Positions 23,405 to 34,925 of a DNA stretch of 64,000 bases are shown one piece after another. Location: the NCBI RefSeq assembly GCF_037042905.1, contig NC_087247.1, positions 37,527,420-37,591,419 of the forward strand, in the 5' to 3' direction. The notes below the pieces were generated by a model. That model made no database searches. It saw only the letters and a program-made list of their open reading frames with translations, and was not told where the DNA came from. Position numbers and translations under genes: made by a program. Position 1 is the stretch's first letter. The number at the start of each line of letters is the position of its first letter. This DNA comes from Lytechinus pictus (lineage: Eukaryota; Echinodermata; Echinoidea; Temnopleuroida; Toxopneustidae).

Positions 23405-24290
23405 AAATTGATTTGAAAACGCTAGCTACCCAAAACATTTTAATAACATATTTCAAATCATCGTGCGTGTTTGCGTCTTTTACTTCATTTTAATTGCACT
23501 TGCGACTTTAAGATGATGCGTCGTAAGAGATCATTCCAATAATTCTAAATCGCTAGCACCTAAAAATACTTCTAAAAGATGTCCCGCTGATCGTTCATTA
23601 ACCTGTGATCTATGAGAAATATTTTCATTTTATTTTCCTTTGCGCCTTTGCTCGGAAGATGCGTCTTTCGTTTATCTTTCTAATAACAATCACTCGGTTT
23701 ATTTTAAAGCAATAACACCTCAAAACCCCTGGCTTTAAAACATGTTCCAAACGATCGCGCATGTTGGCGACTTCCATTCCAATGCATTCGTCTTTGTGAC
23801 TTTGTCAGGAAGATGCGCGCGACCGCGAAACACATTTTGATGTATTCCTTTGTTTTTAAACACCGCCGATTCGATTTTCGATTCGATTTCGATTTTAGAA
23901 GCTTAACTGCCGATCCGATTTTCGATCTGATTTTTGATCCGATTTACAACATTACTGTTAAAGAATCTTTCCCCGTGAAAAAATATAGATATATATATAC
24001 ACACATGCATATACTTTTTTTTTTCCTTTGTTCCATTTCTTCATCGACCACTCACCTTTATAGACCTTATCGCAAATTGATTCACCCAAAGATCATGGGA
24101 TCAAAAAGGGAGCAATAGCGCCGCTATTGTCCGGATGCGACCATGCGAACGCAAGCAGCCGACAATAAAGTGTACGATTTCCATAGGCATAGTGTATCAA
24201 AATATGATTGACGCCCGCAGACAACTTTTTGCTTTCTTCAAGTAAACGGCTCATCATATTTGTTTCAGAAACTAACATCACTTTTCTTCT
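23405..24290. other. Satellite flank with CGATTTTCGATT phrases, no gene seen
   Basis: It is AT-rich and contains a run of F/D-coding CGATTTTCGATTCGATTTCG repeats near 23870-23945. Nothing else is recognisable. Confidence 0.4.
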
Positions 24291-24291
24291 T

Positions 24292-24897
24292 ATAGGATAA
24301 GTCCACCCCAACAAAAAGTTCATTTGAATAAAAAGAGAAAATTCCAATAAGCATAACACTGAAAATTATATCAAAATCGGATGTGAAATAAGAAAGTTAT
24401 GGCATTTTAAAGTTTTTCTTAATTTCACAAAACAGTTATATGCACATCCTGGTCTGTATGCAAATGAGGAGACTGATGACATCATCCACTCACTATTTCT
24501 TTTGTATTTTATTATATGAAATATGAAATATTCTAATTTTCTCCTCTTTGTCAAGTGAAACAACGATTTATTCCTCTATGAACATGTGGAATTAGCATTG
24601 TTTAATACTATATGGTTCAGTCAAGTTGGTCCTTATTGTCAAATCTGTAAAAAATGAAATATTGTATATTTCAAACAATAGAAAACAAAAGAAATAGTCA
24701 GTGAGGGACATCATCGACCGTCTCATTTGCATGCCACTGAGATGTGCATATCACTGTTTTGTGAAAAATAAGCGAAATTGCAAAATTTCATAACTTTCTT
24801 ATTTTACATCCGATTTCGATGAAATTTTTAGCGTTATGCTAGTTTGATTTTTCTCTATTTATTCAAATCAACATTTTTCTGGGGTGGACTTGACCTT
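24292..24897. mobile_element. AAGTCCACCCCA foldback element, copy 2
   Basis: Ends AGGATAAGTCCACCCCAAC and TGGGGTGGACTTGACCT, with long imperfect inverted arms nearly the same as copy 1, including CATAACTTTCTTATTTTACATCCGA on the right arm. Confidence 0.75.
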
Positions 24898-26470
24898 TAA
24901 TACGGGTGGCGGAGATAGATGTGCTGTCTATAGCTGCAAGAATTACCTTAGATTTTATGAAGACAAGTGCAATTTTGTTTCATTTTTCGCGCACTGTACA
25001 CCGTACTTGTATGCACGGGCCTCTGGCACAGACTGCGGGCACTCTCGGCCCATACGTCCGTGAGGCAGTGGATGAAACTGGTCCCGGAATTCCAAGGAAT
25101 AAATAAAATGATGATCAATAAAACAAACTCTGCAGTAGATTTGATTACTTTAGTTATAACTTCTAGTTATATATTTTAGTAATATATCAATCGATTGTCA
25201 AGAATACAAGTTTCATAAATAATTATCTTAATCTTGATTTTATTCAGATATTAACCAAGCTGTGTTTTCTTTTTCTCTCCACAGATACATAATTATTGCA
25301 TGTAATTCAGGATCATGGCCGGACATTATGAAGTTTTATTAGTGGCCTGGTCCCAAGATTTTATAATACTGCAAAGACAAAATAACGAATTAAATAGAAT
25401 AAAAAATGTGAGAATAGATGAAAGTATAATGAGAGAAAATTAAGTAAAAAAAAAATGAAATGAGGAAGGTGATCTGTGAGAGAAGTAATCTGCGATGAAA
25501 TTAATTGAAGATGCAAATTTTTGAATAATATTTGTTTTATTAAAACAATGGAATATATATCGTTTAAATAAATTAAATATCCATCAGCTGCTTAATTTTC
25601 AGACAAAATGAAATTACAGAGAGCTTAGAGGGAGACCATGACATAAATACTAGGGCCTACACGGCATCGATATAAAATGTTTTAAAATCAGGAATTTATC
25701 TAATCTCATTTTATTCTACATGTCATAGGCTTATTCATATGTATTTCTTGATATGTATATAATATATACACACTAGCTTATTTTTAATATACTTTATATT
25801 TGGTCTCTCCGGCCGCTCGATCCTCTAGTCTAACCCCCCCCCTCTAACATTATAGATCTTGTAATGATCAAACTCAAAAGCCCATTAGCAAAGGACTACC
25901 GGTATATTTTCCCCAAAATAACAAAAACTAGCTAAATTTACTAATTATGGAGATAAAATATATTATGGTCTACATTGTGATTCTCATCAATATTCTTTAG
26001 TGGAAAAATAGCCTCGGGCTCTCTTCGGATCGTCGACGTGCTCTTTTCTAAAGTCGATCGGCATATGCCCGCGATCACCATGCTCACTTTTCCCACAAAA
26101 TCTTCCCAAATTTAGCCACAGAAAACTTGGAAAATACAGTGAGCATTGAGTTCATACTTTCACTGTGCAATCATGATACAAAGATTGTTCTATAAATCCA
26201 CATTCAAGTATCCAAAATAATTTCAATAAGAAGGAATCAGACTTTTAAAAAAGCCTGGATTTTGAGTGACGCTACACAAAACATATGTATGGCGTTGAAT
26301 GGCTTCCCGAAAGCCGATTCCGCGTTTGCTCCCTTTTCATTCCGGTGATCCTTTGCGGGGACATACGCCCTCACGCGACAAACGCTATTTGCGTTTAAAC
26401 CTTTATACCGCATCTACTGGAAAAATACAGTTGTGTGTGCAGTCAAGTTTCCAGGTCTATCTTGTACTGT
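24898..26470. other. Intergenic, no gene seen
   Basis: AT-rich. A 66-codon frame at 24906-25106, partly GC-rich and followed by AATAAATAAAATG, has no similarity I recognise and is not called as a gene. Confidence 0.45.
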
Positions 26471-26483
26471 ACACACGTATTGC

Positions 26484-26965
26484 AAGGTAAGTTAGTATAC
26501 TAACCTCGCACCATGACCCGCGTTTGGCAGTGGATTTCTAACTAGTGGGTCACGCGTGCTGCGATCCCACTTCTGGGGCCGATTGCACGTAAGGGTCTTT
26601 GCAAGAACCGTCTTTCGTGTCGCCCATTTATTATGATGCGCCATGTGAAACGCATTTTAAATAAATTACCTGCAAACATATTTTATTCATCCGTTAAAGT
26701 AAACAAAATCTTTGTTTATAAAATGATGTAACATTTCATGAAATTGTATACAGATTGATTTAAATGCTAGCTAACACATTTTATTTGTTTATCATACATT
26801 TCAGAAATATCCCGCATATAGCGCATCATAAAAGATGGGCGACACGAAAGACGGTCCTTGGAAAGACCCTTTCGTGCAATCGGCCCCTGGTGTCCACAAC
26901 ACACGACTTCGATGGCTTAATATATCTGTGCGCGGCGGCATGTAATAAGCCCTTGAGTGCGTATC
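26484..26965. repeat. Half copy of the GTATACTAACCTCGCA foldback, interrupted by a MITE
   Basis: It matches the right arm of the palindrome at 31902-32296 (TACTAACCTCGCACCA, GCGTTTGGCAGTGGATTTCT, CACAACACACGACTTC). The match is split at ACTTCT|TGGTGTCC by the 313-bp insert 26575-26887. Confidence 0.75.
26575..26887. mobile_element. 313-bp MITE with ~65-bp inverted ends, nested
   Basis: The left end GGGGCCGATTGCACGTAAGG and the right end CCTTTCGTGCAATCGGCCCC are inverted. Similarity runs to ATGATGCGC on each side, about 65 bp. The uninterrupted homologue at 32217-32232 reads straight through, proving insertion. Confidence 0.8.
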
Positions 26966-27834
26966 GACATGCGACACTGTCGTGCTAGTGCTACATCATG
27001 CCAGTGCCTGTGGCGTAACAGTTAGACAGGAATAACCGTCGTTTCTGGGGATTTATTAAACAATTTCTGACATTTTACTATCATCCCCATTCACCGACGG
27101 TCATGACGTATGTTAGTGCGAGCCTGCATGTGTAATCATTTCTCCCAATTCGGGCGACAGGGTTTTGTCTAGATTTTTATTTTTGTTAAATTCTAAATGA
27201 CATTACCGGTATATTATCTTGAACGAAAGCCCACTATTTTCGTTAGATTCTAATCTTTCTTTTGATACTATACATATTTCAAGAAAATATCGAAAATATA
27301 CGTTACCGATGATTTATTCCTTATTTTTTAAATTTTCTGCCGGAGAGGAAAAAATGGCAGCCGTGTGTTGCTGCCCTCTACTTTCAACGAGTTGTGCTTT
27401 TATCAAGGCTTTCCGGTTAAAATTTTCGATATCCTGGCCAATCAATGGCAATGCGAGCGACAAGTTCCAAACGCACGCACATCTACAAGCGCAAAACAGC
27501 GGCACAAATCGCGATATATAGCGACTGGTAAATACGTCTGTAAGGATGATGACGTTATTCAAGATGGCAACTTACGTTGACCAACGAAAGTATCAGGCCT
27601 GGAAAGTATTGAAGATGACTATGTTTTGATCATCATTTGAAAGGGATTAGCGTTAACTGCGGTCTAAGGTACGATATTTCCGAATTCTATATATTTTTAA
27701 ATAAATTTGGATGTAATTTTTTTTCATAATGTGCCATTTTATGTGCAAAAAGCGATCCGAAAATCGGGTTTTCCATCGAATGTTAGATCTAACGTTACTG
27801 CTAATACGTTGTCTGTACGTACGGGCCAACAACT

Positions 27835-27903
27835 CTTCAGTCTATGTATTGGTGAGTGGAGCAAACGCAGTTCAGCGGAACAACCAAAATACAGAGACTG
27901 AAG
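27835..27903 (+). repeat. Hairpin motif A, unit 1 (CTTCAGTC...GACTGAAG)
   Basis: A roughly 20-bp stem (CTTCAGTCTATGTATTGGT against ACCAAAATACAGAGACTGAAG) with a 28-nt loop that contains a second small hairpin, GTTCAGCGGAAC. It is repeated at 28185-28253 and 28535-28603. A diverged copy is at 35474-35544. Confidence 0.75.
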
Positions 27904-28184
27904 CTTTTGGTCTACCTGTGGCAGTGCCTGCCTGCGCCTTTTTTTAGGCCTGGAAAGTATCGAAGATGACTATGTTTTGATCATCATTTGAAAGGGATTA
28001 GCGTTAACTGCGGTCTAAGGTACGATATTTCTGAATTCTATATATTTTTTCATAAATTTGGATGTAATTTTTTTTCATAATGTGCCATTTTATGTACAAA
28101 AAACGATCCGAAAATCGGGTTTCCATCGAATGTTAGATCTTACGTTACTGCTAATACCTTGTCTGTACGTACGGGCCAACAACT

Positions 28185-28253
28185 CTTCAGTCTATGTATT
28201 GGTGAGTGGAGCAAACGCAGTTCAGCGGAACAACCAAAATACAGAGACTGAAG
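28185..28253 (+). repeat. Hairpin motif A, unit 2
   Basis: Same sequence as 27835-27903, within the second 350-bp unit. Confidence 0.75.
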
Positions 28254-28534
28254 CTTTTGGTCTACCTGTGGCGGTGCCTGCCTGCGCCTTTTTTTAGGCC
28301 TGGAAAGTATCGAAGATGACTATGTTTTGATCATCATTTGAAAGGGATTAGCGTTAACTGCGGTCTAAGGTACGATATTTCCGAATTCTATATATTTTTT
28401 CATAAATTTGGATGTAATTTTTTTTCATAATGTGCCATTTTATGTACAAAAAACGATCCGAAAATCGGGTTTCCATCGAATGTTAGATCTTACGTTACTG
28501 CTAATACCTTGTCTGTACGTACGGGCCAACAACT

Positions 28535-28603
28535 CTTCAGTCTATGTATTGGTGAGTGGAGCAAACGCAGTTCAGCGGAACAACCAAAATACAGAGACTG
28601 AAG
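28535..28603 (+). repeat. Hairpin motif A, unit 3
   Basis: Same sequence as 27835-27903, within the third 350-bp unit. Confidence 0.75.
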
Positions 28604-28939
28604 CTTTTGGTCTACCTGTGGCGGTGCCTGCCTGCGCCTAGCCTTGAGGACTTCGTGATGATATTTTTTAATATTTTGACATACCGATATACTTCATCAC
28701 AAAGCCTTGAAACCCCTGCCATAGGCATATAACTAAGAGAGACTTGTAAAAAAAGATGGATTTCCCTAGGAATTTTTTTTAAACTGAAAATTTCACTTGA
28801 CAAAGTGCAAAAACTATAAAGCTCGGTCTTTTGCTCCCTCGCTTTTGATTTAAAAAAAAAGTTTTAAGCATGCTGCCCCCCCCCCCCCAGCGAAAAATTC
28901 TTGCATAAGGCCAAGTTGGTATGGCGGTGTGTACCTATA

Positions 28940-29080
28940 TCTTTTACCCAGTTAACGCTATTAAGGGTATTTTTTAAACAGATTTATGCCATTTAGGGTA
29001 TATTTTTACCCAGTTTATGCCATTTAGGGTATGTTTTTCGACCAGATTTGTGCGGGGTTTACGTCATTTAGGGTCCAGAT
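28940..29080 (+). repeat. Short tandem repeat, ~30 bp, TTATGCCATTTAGGGTAT
   Basis: Four imperfect units of CCCAGTTTATGCCATTTAGGG type in 140 bp. Confidence 0.7.
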
Positions 29081-29812
29081 TTAAGTTTGGACGCGCTTGG
29101 GTAGCACAATATGTGATGAGTGACTCAGTGGTTGGTGGATAAAGATCTGACTAACTTGTCCAGGTGTTGAGAAACGGACCCCTGTTTCACTCCTTGTCCA
29201 TTGCTTCTTTCTGTCTCAAAATCTATGATTTAGACCCCTTACCTATATCTTTGCACATGATAAATTTGTAGCTGATTAAAAACCATTGCTTCCGCAATTG
29301 CAAGTATTGCCGCAGCCGCTGGCCATGCATTCTTGCGATAGCGATGTTTTCGAATAAGCAGTGAATATACACTACTCAAAAAAAGTTAAGGACCACTTTT
29401 TAATGTGTGTATACAATTTTCAAACCGGGTGTTGTATTTCTAGAAATACCCGAATATGGCTGTCTTGAATCTCCTCAAACACCCTGTAACAATTTCACAC
29501 ATGGGTGGTTTCAGTTGTTGCATGATGTCTCTCGCATTATTGCATATCCTGAAAAGTGGGCCCATTGTGAAGTGGTACAAATGTGGATTCAAATGCATTT
29601 TCTGTCTTTAGTCTCTACAATCAACAAATTGCTGACAACAGCAATGCCAAGATACAGCTGTCCAGGATGCCATCAAACACAATGAAATCAATTTCACACA
29701 TGCAGTTCTTTCATGATGTCTCTGGCATCATTGCAGTGGGCCATAAGACAAGTGTCTTCCAAAGCATTTTCCGTCTTTAGTCTGTACAATCAACAACTTG
29801 CCTACAACAGCA

Positions 29813-30841
29813 ATGCCAAGACACCACCTAAGTGAAACAGATGTAGCCAGAGCCCTAGGGATGCTGGAAGCTGGCCTCAGTCAGCGAAGAGTAGCCAGAA
29901 TGATGGGCGTGTCACACAGTGTCATTAGCAGAGCAAATCAAAGACACCGAGAGACAGGGCTATACTCCGAGAGACCCCGCAGTGGCCGACCAGTTTCGAC
30001 AACCCCTAGAGATGATCGCTACTTGAGGAATCTCAGCCTCCGCAACCGCTTTCACAGTGCACGCCGCCTCAACAATGACTTCGCTGCAGCAACTGGAGTG
30101 ATTGTTTCCACTCAAACAATCCGTAACCGACTTCACAGAGCCAATATGCATGCCAGACGGCCAGCTCAGTGTGTCCCACTCACCCCTGCTCACAGAAGAA
30201 TTCGTCTCAACTGGGCCCGGGAGCATGTCAGATGGACCAGACAGCAATGGCGTAGAGTTCTGTTCACAGATGAGAGCAGATTTTCCCTTGACCACAATGA
30301 TGGACGTTCGAGAGTCTGGAGGCGACCAGGAGAGAGATTTGCAGACCCCTGTATTGCAGAACATGACCGTTATGGGGGAGGCAGCGTCATGGTGTGGGGA
30401 GGCATCACCTACGCCAACCGTACTCGTCTCTACGTGGTCCCAGGGGGAGCAATGACAGGAGTGAGGTACAGGGATGAGGTCCTTGAACCTATAGTGGTGC
30501 CATTTGCAGAAAATGTGGGACAAAACATCATTTTCATGGATGACAATGCCCGTGCCCACCGAGCTAGGGTGGTGACCGAGTTCCTTGAGGGCCAGGGGAT
30601 TGAGCGTATGGAGTGGCCAGCGAGGTCCCCGGACTTAAACCCGATAGAGCACGTCTGGGACATGATGGGGAGGAGTCTCGACCAGCTCGAAGCCCATCCA
30701 CTTGGACTGCAGCAGCTGGGTGTGGCTCTGGAGGCTGCATGGGATGCACTGGACGTCAGAGACATCAATCGCCTCATCAGCTCCATGAGACAGCGCTGTG
30801 AAGCCGTTATTGCTGTAGGAGGTGGTCACACTCGTTACTGA
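29813..30841 (+). CDS. Tc1-type DD34E transposase, full length
   Basis: 342 codons from ATG at 29813 (an upstream in-frame TTG is not needed) to TGA, without frameshift or stop. Residues about 1-110 form the paired helix-turn-helix DNA-binding part (DVARALGMLEAGLSQRRVAR, then a GRPVSTTPRDDR linker). The catalytic domain shows FTDESRF (first Asp), FMDDNARAH (second Asp) and SPDLNPIEHVWD (Glu). There are 34 residues between the second Asp and the Glu, the DD34E spacing of Tc1. VMVWGGI is the family glycine-rich motif. It would cut and paste the element through the inverted ends. Because all three catalytic residues and the frame are intact, the copy is probably young; activity is not shown. Confidence 0.96.
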   Translation: MPRHHLSETDVARALGMLEAGLSQRRVARMMGVSHSVISRANQRHRETGLYSERPRSGRPVSTTPRDDRYLRNLSLRNRFHSARRLNNDFAAATGVIVSTQTIRNRLHRANMHARRPAQCVPLTPAHRRIRLNWAREHVRWTRQQWRRVLFTDESRFSLDHNDGRSRVWRRPGERFADPCIAEHDRYGGGSVMVWGGITYANRTRLYVVPGGAMTGVRYRDEVLEPIVVPFAENVGQNIIFMDDNARAHRARVVTEFLEGQGIERMEWPARSPDLNPIEHVWDMMGRSLDQLEAHPLGLQQLGVALEAAWDALDVRDINRLISSMRQRCEAVIAVGGGHTRY

Positions 30842-31901
30842 ACTGCCTGAAAGACACTCAGACATTCGTTTTTACCACTTCATGTCGGTAGCTGATACCC
30901 CTCGGGGCCCACTTTTCAGGATGTGCAGTGATGCGAGAGACATTGTGCAACAACTGAAACCACCCATGCGTGAAATTGATTACAGCGTGTTTAAAGTATA
31001 CATCCAAAGAAAATTCACGAAAGTGATGATTATAGACAAATTATATATGAATGGAAAGGTCTCGTCTTTTTATACACAAATATGTCACTAAAAAGTCTTA
31101 TTGATGTCGTGGAAATGCAAGAAATGAAATTATTAGAGACCCTTCTCAGCCCCCCAGCCGCCCCCAGACCGCGATCAAATACAGTCGAGAATAATGACGT
31201 CACATGATGATCGACTCACTCAGCCGCTCTCTAGCTCTGTGCAAGCCAGCAGTACAGTGATAGCTGATTCACCTTCCTGGTCTCTATTTTTCTTCGAATT
31301 TACCGTTTTCTTCATGTATTGTGATATCCGAATTCTGTTTTCGACAACTTCAGACTATAAGGGAACCAGAACTGTGTTATTTTGCCCGGTTTTTATTGAA
31401 TTGTGAACTGGAAAGATCGATTTTGTCCACTCGACAGTCTTCGTTGTGTTGCTCTACTAACTTAACTATTGAAAAACTCCAAGCTGCACGGTCCCATTCA
31501 CTTGCTCCCGATGCATGTTGCAGGTTACGCTGCTTGATCCAGTCAAAAGTCAAGGTAAGCATGTTTGGAAACTGTACTTGTTCTGACGATGCATTCAGGT
31601 CAGATGACAGATACAGATCTGATATAAGTTTAGAATCATGCATTTTGGCGTATACTATTAAAATTAAAAAGTCTTTATTTTAGAAATAATGTTTTTGCAC
31701 AATTCCAGCAGATTTTTTCTTCAGATTTCTAAAACTGGTCAGGACTCAGGCAGGCGATAAAATTAATTCAAATTATTTAGGAGCACTGGTATGGACCATG
31801 GCTGAAAATCTGCTGTTTCAGAGGAATGTTTAAGTTTTTATTATACACAGAATTATATCACCATGATGTCATGAAGCCAGACAAATTTTCAGCAGTGATT
31901 A

Positions 31902-32296
31902 CCCACCCAAGGGTTCATTACATGCCGCCACGCACAGAAAAATCAAGCCATAGAAGTCGTGTGTTGTGGACCCAAGAAGTGAGATCCCAGCACGCGCGAC
32001 CCACTAGTTAGAAATCCACTGCCAAACGCGGTTCGTGGTGCGAGGTTAGTATACTAATACTAACCTCGCAATACGTGTGAGTGGTGATTACCCTGATTCC
32101 TGGCCAAAATCACTCACACGTATTGCGAGGTTAGTATTAGTATACTAACCTCGCACCACGAACCGCGTTTGGCAGTGGATTTCTAACTAGTACGTGGGTC
32201 GCGCGTGCTGGGATCTCACTTCTTGGGTCCACAACACACGACTTCTATGGCTTGAATTTTCTGTGCGCGGCGGCATGTAATGAACCCTTGGGTGGG
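31902..32296. repeat. 395-bp near-perfect foldback
   Basis: Arms of about 185 bp run from CCCACCCAAGGGTTCATTACA to its reverse complement ending GGGTGGG, around a 27-bp loop (about 32084-32110). The inner arms carry tandem TAGTATACTAA and CCTCGCA. A half copy lies at 26484-26965. Confidence 0.9.
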
Positions 32297-32420
32297 CCAA
32301 AATTAGAGTCTGGTGTTTCTTTCTGATTAGAGTGTTGCTGCATATATGCATGCGAGATGCCTTCAACAATGAAGATAAATGCAATCTTTGTAATGACACA
32401 GAGACTCAGAGAGCACCGTA

Positions 32421-32565
32421 CCTCAAGTGATATTCGTGTAGTCTCCACTTCACTACTGCTACAGTCTACACTACGCTACACACCTACCCGGGTAGGTGTG
32501 GCGTACATGTACTGTAGTGTAGCGGTAGTGAAGTGGAGTGGGGCCTACACAAACATCACTTGAGG
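32421..32565. repeat. Foldback centred on CTACCCGGGTAG
   Basis: Arms CCTCAAGTGATATTCGTGTA and its complement TACACAAACATCACTTGAGG are about 65 bp each with several mismatches. Related to 12150-12262. Confidence 0.85.
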
Positions 32566-32734
32566 TAGAGCACCAGTGTTCTGAGTGGAACTTTTCAGGT
32601 GTCTTAACCTACTATCATTTGTTGTTGACCGGGAATTACATGCCACCGCACGTCATCAATCATCACGATAATTAAATTCATACTTTGATTTGATTATTTA
32701 AACTATTTCTTTTTTTCTCTCTTCTACACACAGA

Positions 32735-32977
32735 TCTACACACTTGCTGACTCTGGTGACTTCTGGTCTCTGCTTGCTACCTCAATCTGGGAGATTCCAT
32801 CATGTCCTTTTACTATGATTTGGATATAGCCATTTTTTTCTTCACTCTTTCCAGGACCTACGGTTTGCAAGTTGTGGACTGATAATGATACAAAAGAAAA
32901 AATTTCTTTATCAATCTTGGAAACAATTTTGAGCACAGTTTTGGAGAGAACTAAGAAATTTGACTTTGACAGGAATA
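32735..32977. other. Exon-like block inside the TTAA element, unrecognised
   Basis: It is preceded by a strong polypyrimidine-CACACAG acceptor on the plus strand, and 31500-31553 upstream ends in AAG|GTAAGC, a good donor. Neither plus frame is long. On the minus strand a 66-codon open frame (32736-32936) has ordinary amino-acid composition (IIVKGHDGISQIEVASRDQK) but no family I recognise. It may be a non-coding exon of the element's transcript or a remnant. Confidence 0.25.
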
Positions 32978-33550
32978 CAGCTTGTCAAAAATAATAACAC
33001 ACAATTTAAAACGAAAGAACAATTTTAATGTTACTGGGGCATTTTGCGAGAAATGTTATACTCAATCACACGTCCCAAATCAAGGGTAAGTCCTTTGATT
33101 AAACATGTAGTTGAATTGCGATTGCAACTCGACCTTATTATGCTTGAATTTGAATTTAAGACTTACGCTTGATTTGCAATTGAACATAAGTTTCTTGCAG
33201 TGCCCCATAATTATGTTTTGTTATCAGATATTTAACGTGCTGATTTTTCTCGAAAGGTATAATATATTTGTCCTTTTAAACGGTATTTGAATATGGGTAC
33301 GCCTTTTATTTGTTTTCCACAATATTTATTGCATGTATGAACAGAAGTGAAATATTTATTGTGAAGCACTGTGAATGTTGTGTGCTGTTGTGTGATGGTT
33401 CATCATTTTTGTTATAAGACTGAAAGCCTGGTGGATGTGAGGAAGTGGCCTGGATGAAAGAAAAGTGAACATGTGTCCAATTACTGATTTGCATATTCTA
33501 AGACAATTTTGTTTCTGGATAAATTTTGCTATGCATTCCCTACATTAAGA

Positions 33551-33885
33551 GTAAAGGAGAAGTCCACGCAATCAAAAATTCATTTGAATTTAAAGAAAAA
33601 TAACAAGATATTGCAGGAAATTTCATAAAAACTTTGATTCAAATTTATATAATTACTATTTTAACAGTTCCGTAAATATAACCTATTGTGATCAGATGAA
33701 GAGTTTCCTATCGTCAAATCTGCAAAGAATAAAAAACAAAATGCCACAAAAAATAGAAACGAATGTGATGTGAGTGACAACTCTAATTTGCATATCATTG
33801 TTTTGTGTATATGACTGTTTTGAGTAAAAACAACAAGGGAAATTACTCTATTCAAATAATTTTTAGTTGATGTGGACTTGACTTT
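33551..33885. mobile_element. Degraded AAGTCCACCCCA-type foldback
   Basis: Ends AGGAGAAGTCCACGCAATC and GATGTGGACTTGACTT, flanked by TAA. The internal similarity to 19655-20252 is decayed. Confidence 0.55.
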
Positions 33886-34075
33886 TAACTCTACCCCTCC
33901 CATCCCAAATAAGAGTAGAAATAATCTAATCAAGAACTTGAAAATCAAAAGCAGCAATTAAGAAGCAAGATTTGATAAATACAGGTCTGAATAGAATTTC
34001 ACAAGAAAATAAAAAGAGAAAAAAAGATGGGTAGGGACGGGGAAGGAATAAAAAAAAAATGCCCAGAAAAAAAAA

Positions 34076-34162
34076 TCCCGAGTTTCGAACCAGGGTCCTC
34101 GCACATGACAAAACAATGGCCAACGCATTTGGCCACAGACCATTGCCCTACCGGAAAGGCAT
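34076..34162 (-). repeat. tRNA-like SINE head
   Basis: On the minus strand GGTTCGAAACT (plus 34081-34091) matches a Pol III B box, and TGGCCAAATGCGTTGG upstream resembles an A box at tRNA spacing. A foldable tRNA with an acceptor stem is not evident, so a SINE head or tRNA pseudogene is more likely than a tRNA gene. Confidence 0.4.
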
Positions 34163-34925
34163 TTTTAAGATATATGAAATAAAGTCCGCTCGCCGCTGTT
34201 GCCTAATAATGCTTCGGCAATTCAACTGCAATTTCAGTCATTTCGCGATGGATATTGCCGTGTTTTTTTTGTGGTTCCTGACTTTGCTACTTAATGAAAT
34301 TTCATAATTTTTGTTCAGTCATAAAGAAGAATGTCTATGCTTTATATTGATTATAATATTAATGTGACGCAAGTGTGATTTCTACGTGAAAATATGCTTT
34401 GTTTATTCACATATATTTCTTGAAAAAAAAAAAATTCTAAGCTAAATATCGGTTACCAAAATACGTTAAATGTGCACTTTTTTTCACTGTTCAGTAAATT
34501 CAAACTTTTATCTATATAACAAGACCAATTCTAAGAGCAAAAAACGCTGATTGGAAAGATCGTCTCCAATGGGCTGCTGTCAGCTCAGCTGCTCACTGCT
34601 CATTGTGTGACGTCACTCAGCTGGAGCTCGCAAGAGGACCGGTGGAAGGCAGAAATATGGCATGAAAATAAATCATTTTTGAGAGCTGATTTCTGCAAAC
34701 TCTGATCACTATTTTGAAAAGTGAAGTTATATATCTGATTAGTAATACTTCCCCTTTACAATGATGACCACATAAAGTCATTATAAAATACTTTTGATTC
34801 TTCGGATGTATACTTTAAGGACATTTAGGACAGTTGTACTGAGGTATTTCCAGAAATAAAACACCTTGTATAAAATCTTTATGTACGTTTTAAAAAGTGG
34901 TCCTTAACTTTTTTTGAGTAGTGTA

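Larger units (their letters stand above)
27595..28640 (+). repeat. 350-bp tandem triplicate
   Basis: Units start with AGGCCTGGAAAGTAT at 27595, 27946 and 28296. The last two are almost identical and the first differs at a few sites. Each unit contains the hairpin listed separately. Short frames spanning the units are repeated artefacts. Confidence 0.92.
30995..34814. mobile_element. 3.8-kb TTAA-flanked element inserted in the Tc1 transposon
   Basis: It is bounded by inverted AGTATACATCC, with TTAA on both sides (30991-30994 and 34815-34818). The interrupted Tc1 end rejoins exactly when one TTAA and the insert are removed. The duplicated bases could be TA, TTAA or TTTAA because the junction is palindromic; TTAA would point to piggyBac-type insertion, but the ends do not start with CCY as in known piggyBac. 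No transposase is recognised. The interior holds exon-like blocks, two foldbacks and a tRNA-like SINE head. Confidence 0.8.
29370..34923 (+). mobile_element. Tc1 family transposon with intact transposase, split by a later insertion
   Basis: Inverted ends CACTACTCAAAAAAAGTTAA and TTAACTTTTTTTGAGTAGTG are flanked by TA (29368-29369 and 34924-34925), the Tc1/mariner target duplication. The inverted similarity extends about 190 bp inwards: GGTGGTTTCAGTTG near 29505 against CAACTGAAACCACC near 30948. On the right it is interrupted at GCGTGT|TTAA and resumes after the insert at TTAAGGACATTT (34815). Removing the insert leaves an element of about 1.73 kb, normal for Tc1. The transposase is at 29813-30841. 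Confidence 0.93.

Noticed and set aside
27707..28641. Repeated frames of 64-79 codons on the plus strand
   Set aside because: By-products of the 350-bp tandem triplicate; they shift frame between units.
29960..30786. Long open frames on the minus strand and in other frames at 29960-30786
   Set aside because: They are shadows of the Tc1 transposase, which has the family motifs in its own frame.
34076..34162. Possible functional tRNA gene on the minus strand
   Set aside because: Box A- and box B-like sequences are present but no convincing acceptor stem; more like a SINE head.
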